A stretch of 14,156 bases of DNA from Paludibacteraceae bacterium (GTDB taxonomy: Bacteria; Bacteroidota; Bacteroidia; Bacteroidales; Paludibacteraceae): positions 1 to 14,156 of the forward strand of contig JALNVE010000048.1 of the NCBI GenBank assembly GCA_023227695.1. Direction: 5' to 3'. Position 1 is the stretch's first letter. The number at the start of each line of letters is the position of its first letter. The notes under the pieces were generated by a model. It saw only the letters and a program-made list of their open reading frames with translations, searched no databases and was not told where the DNA came from. Below are positions 14,133-14,156 of the stretch, in pieces. The position numbers were made by a program, and so were the translations under genes.

Positions 14133-14156
14133 GATTTGTATTTTTTTATTTTGACA

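Overview
The window looks like chromosomal DNA from a member of the Bacteroidota, most likely Bacteroidales and possibly Prevotella-like (inference). Signs are the TAnnTTTG-type -7 promoter boxes with an upstream TTG, A-rich leaders in place of strong Shine-Dalgarno sites, a single-RRM RNA-binding protein, a lipoprotein with an acidic patch straight after its lipid-anchored Cys, and the gene families present. No rRNA, tRNA or CRISPR array was seen.

Layout. Positions 1-109 hold the last 35 codons of an IS30-family transposase. A GNAT acetyltransferase (minus) and an Lrp/AsnC regulator (plus) diverge from a shared upstream region. The Lrp gene converges on a sodium-coupled NSS/LeuT-type transporter (minus) across a bidirectional terminator. 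From about 3.2 to 5.6 kb the sequence looks accessory: a 114-bp MITE-like element with perfect 17-bp ends and a 7-bp target duplication, the RRM gene (minus), an orphan 228-residue hypothetical gene (minus), and a gene-free block rich in hairpins.

From 5.57 to 8.71 kb there is a three-gene plus-strand transcription unit with a clear promoter and terminator. It encodes a small Cys/His-rich membrane-anchored protein, a TonB-dependent outer-membrane receptor, and a His-rich lipoprotein resembling DUF4625 whose start overlaps the receptor stop. Together they read as an envelope uptake system, probably for a transition metal or metal complex; the substrate is not proven. This is the most interesting functional unit in the window.

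The rest is mostly housekeeping: aroA and aroB of the shikimate pathway (minus, about 100 bp apart), a POTRA-less Omp85-like outer-membrane barrel protein (minus), a second GNAT acetyltransferase (plus) whose promoter lies inside a 9-bp dyad, and a short-chain dehydrogenase (minus). The right edge has a perfect 36-bp palindrome followed by a T-run, with no gene visible in the orientation it would terminate.
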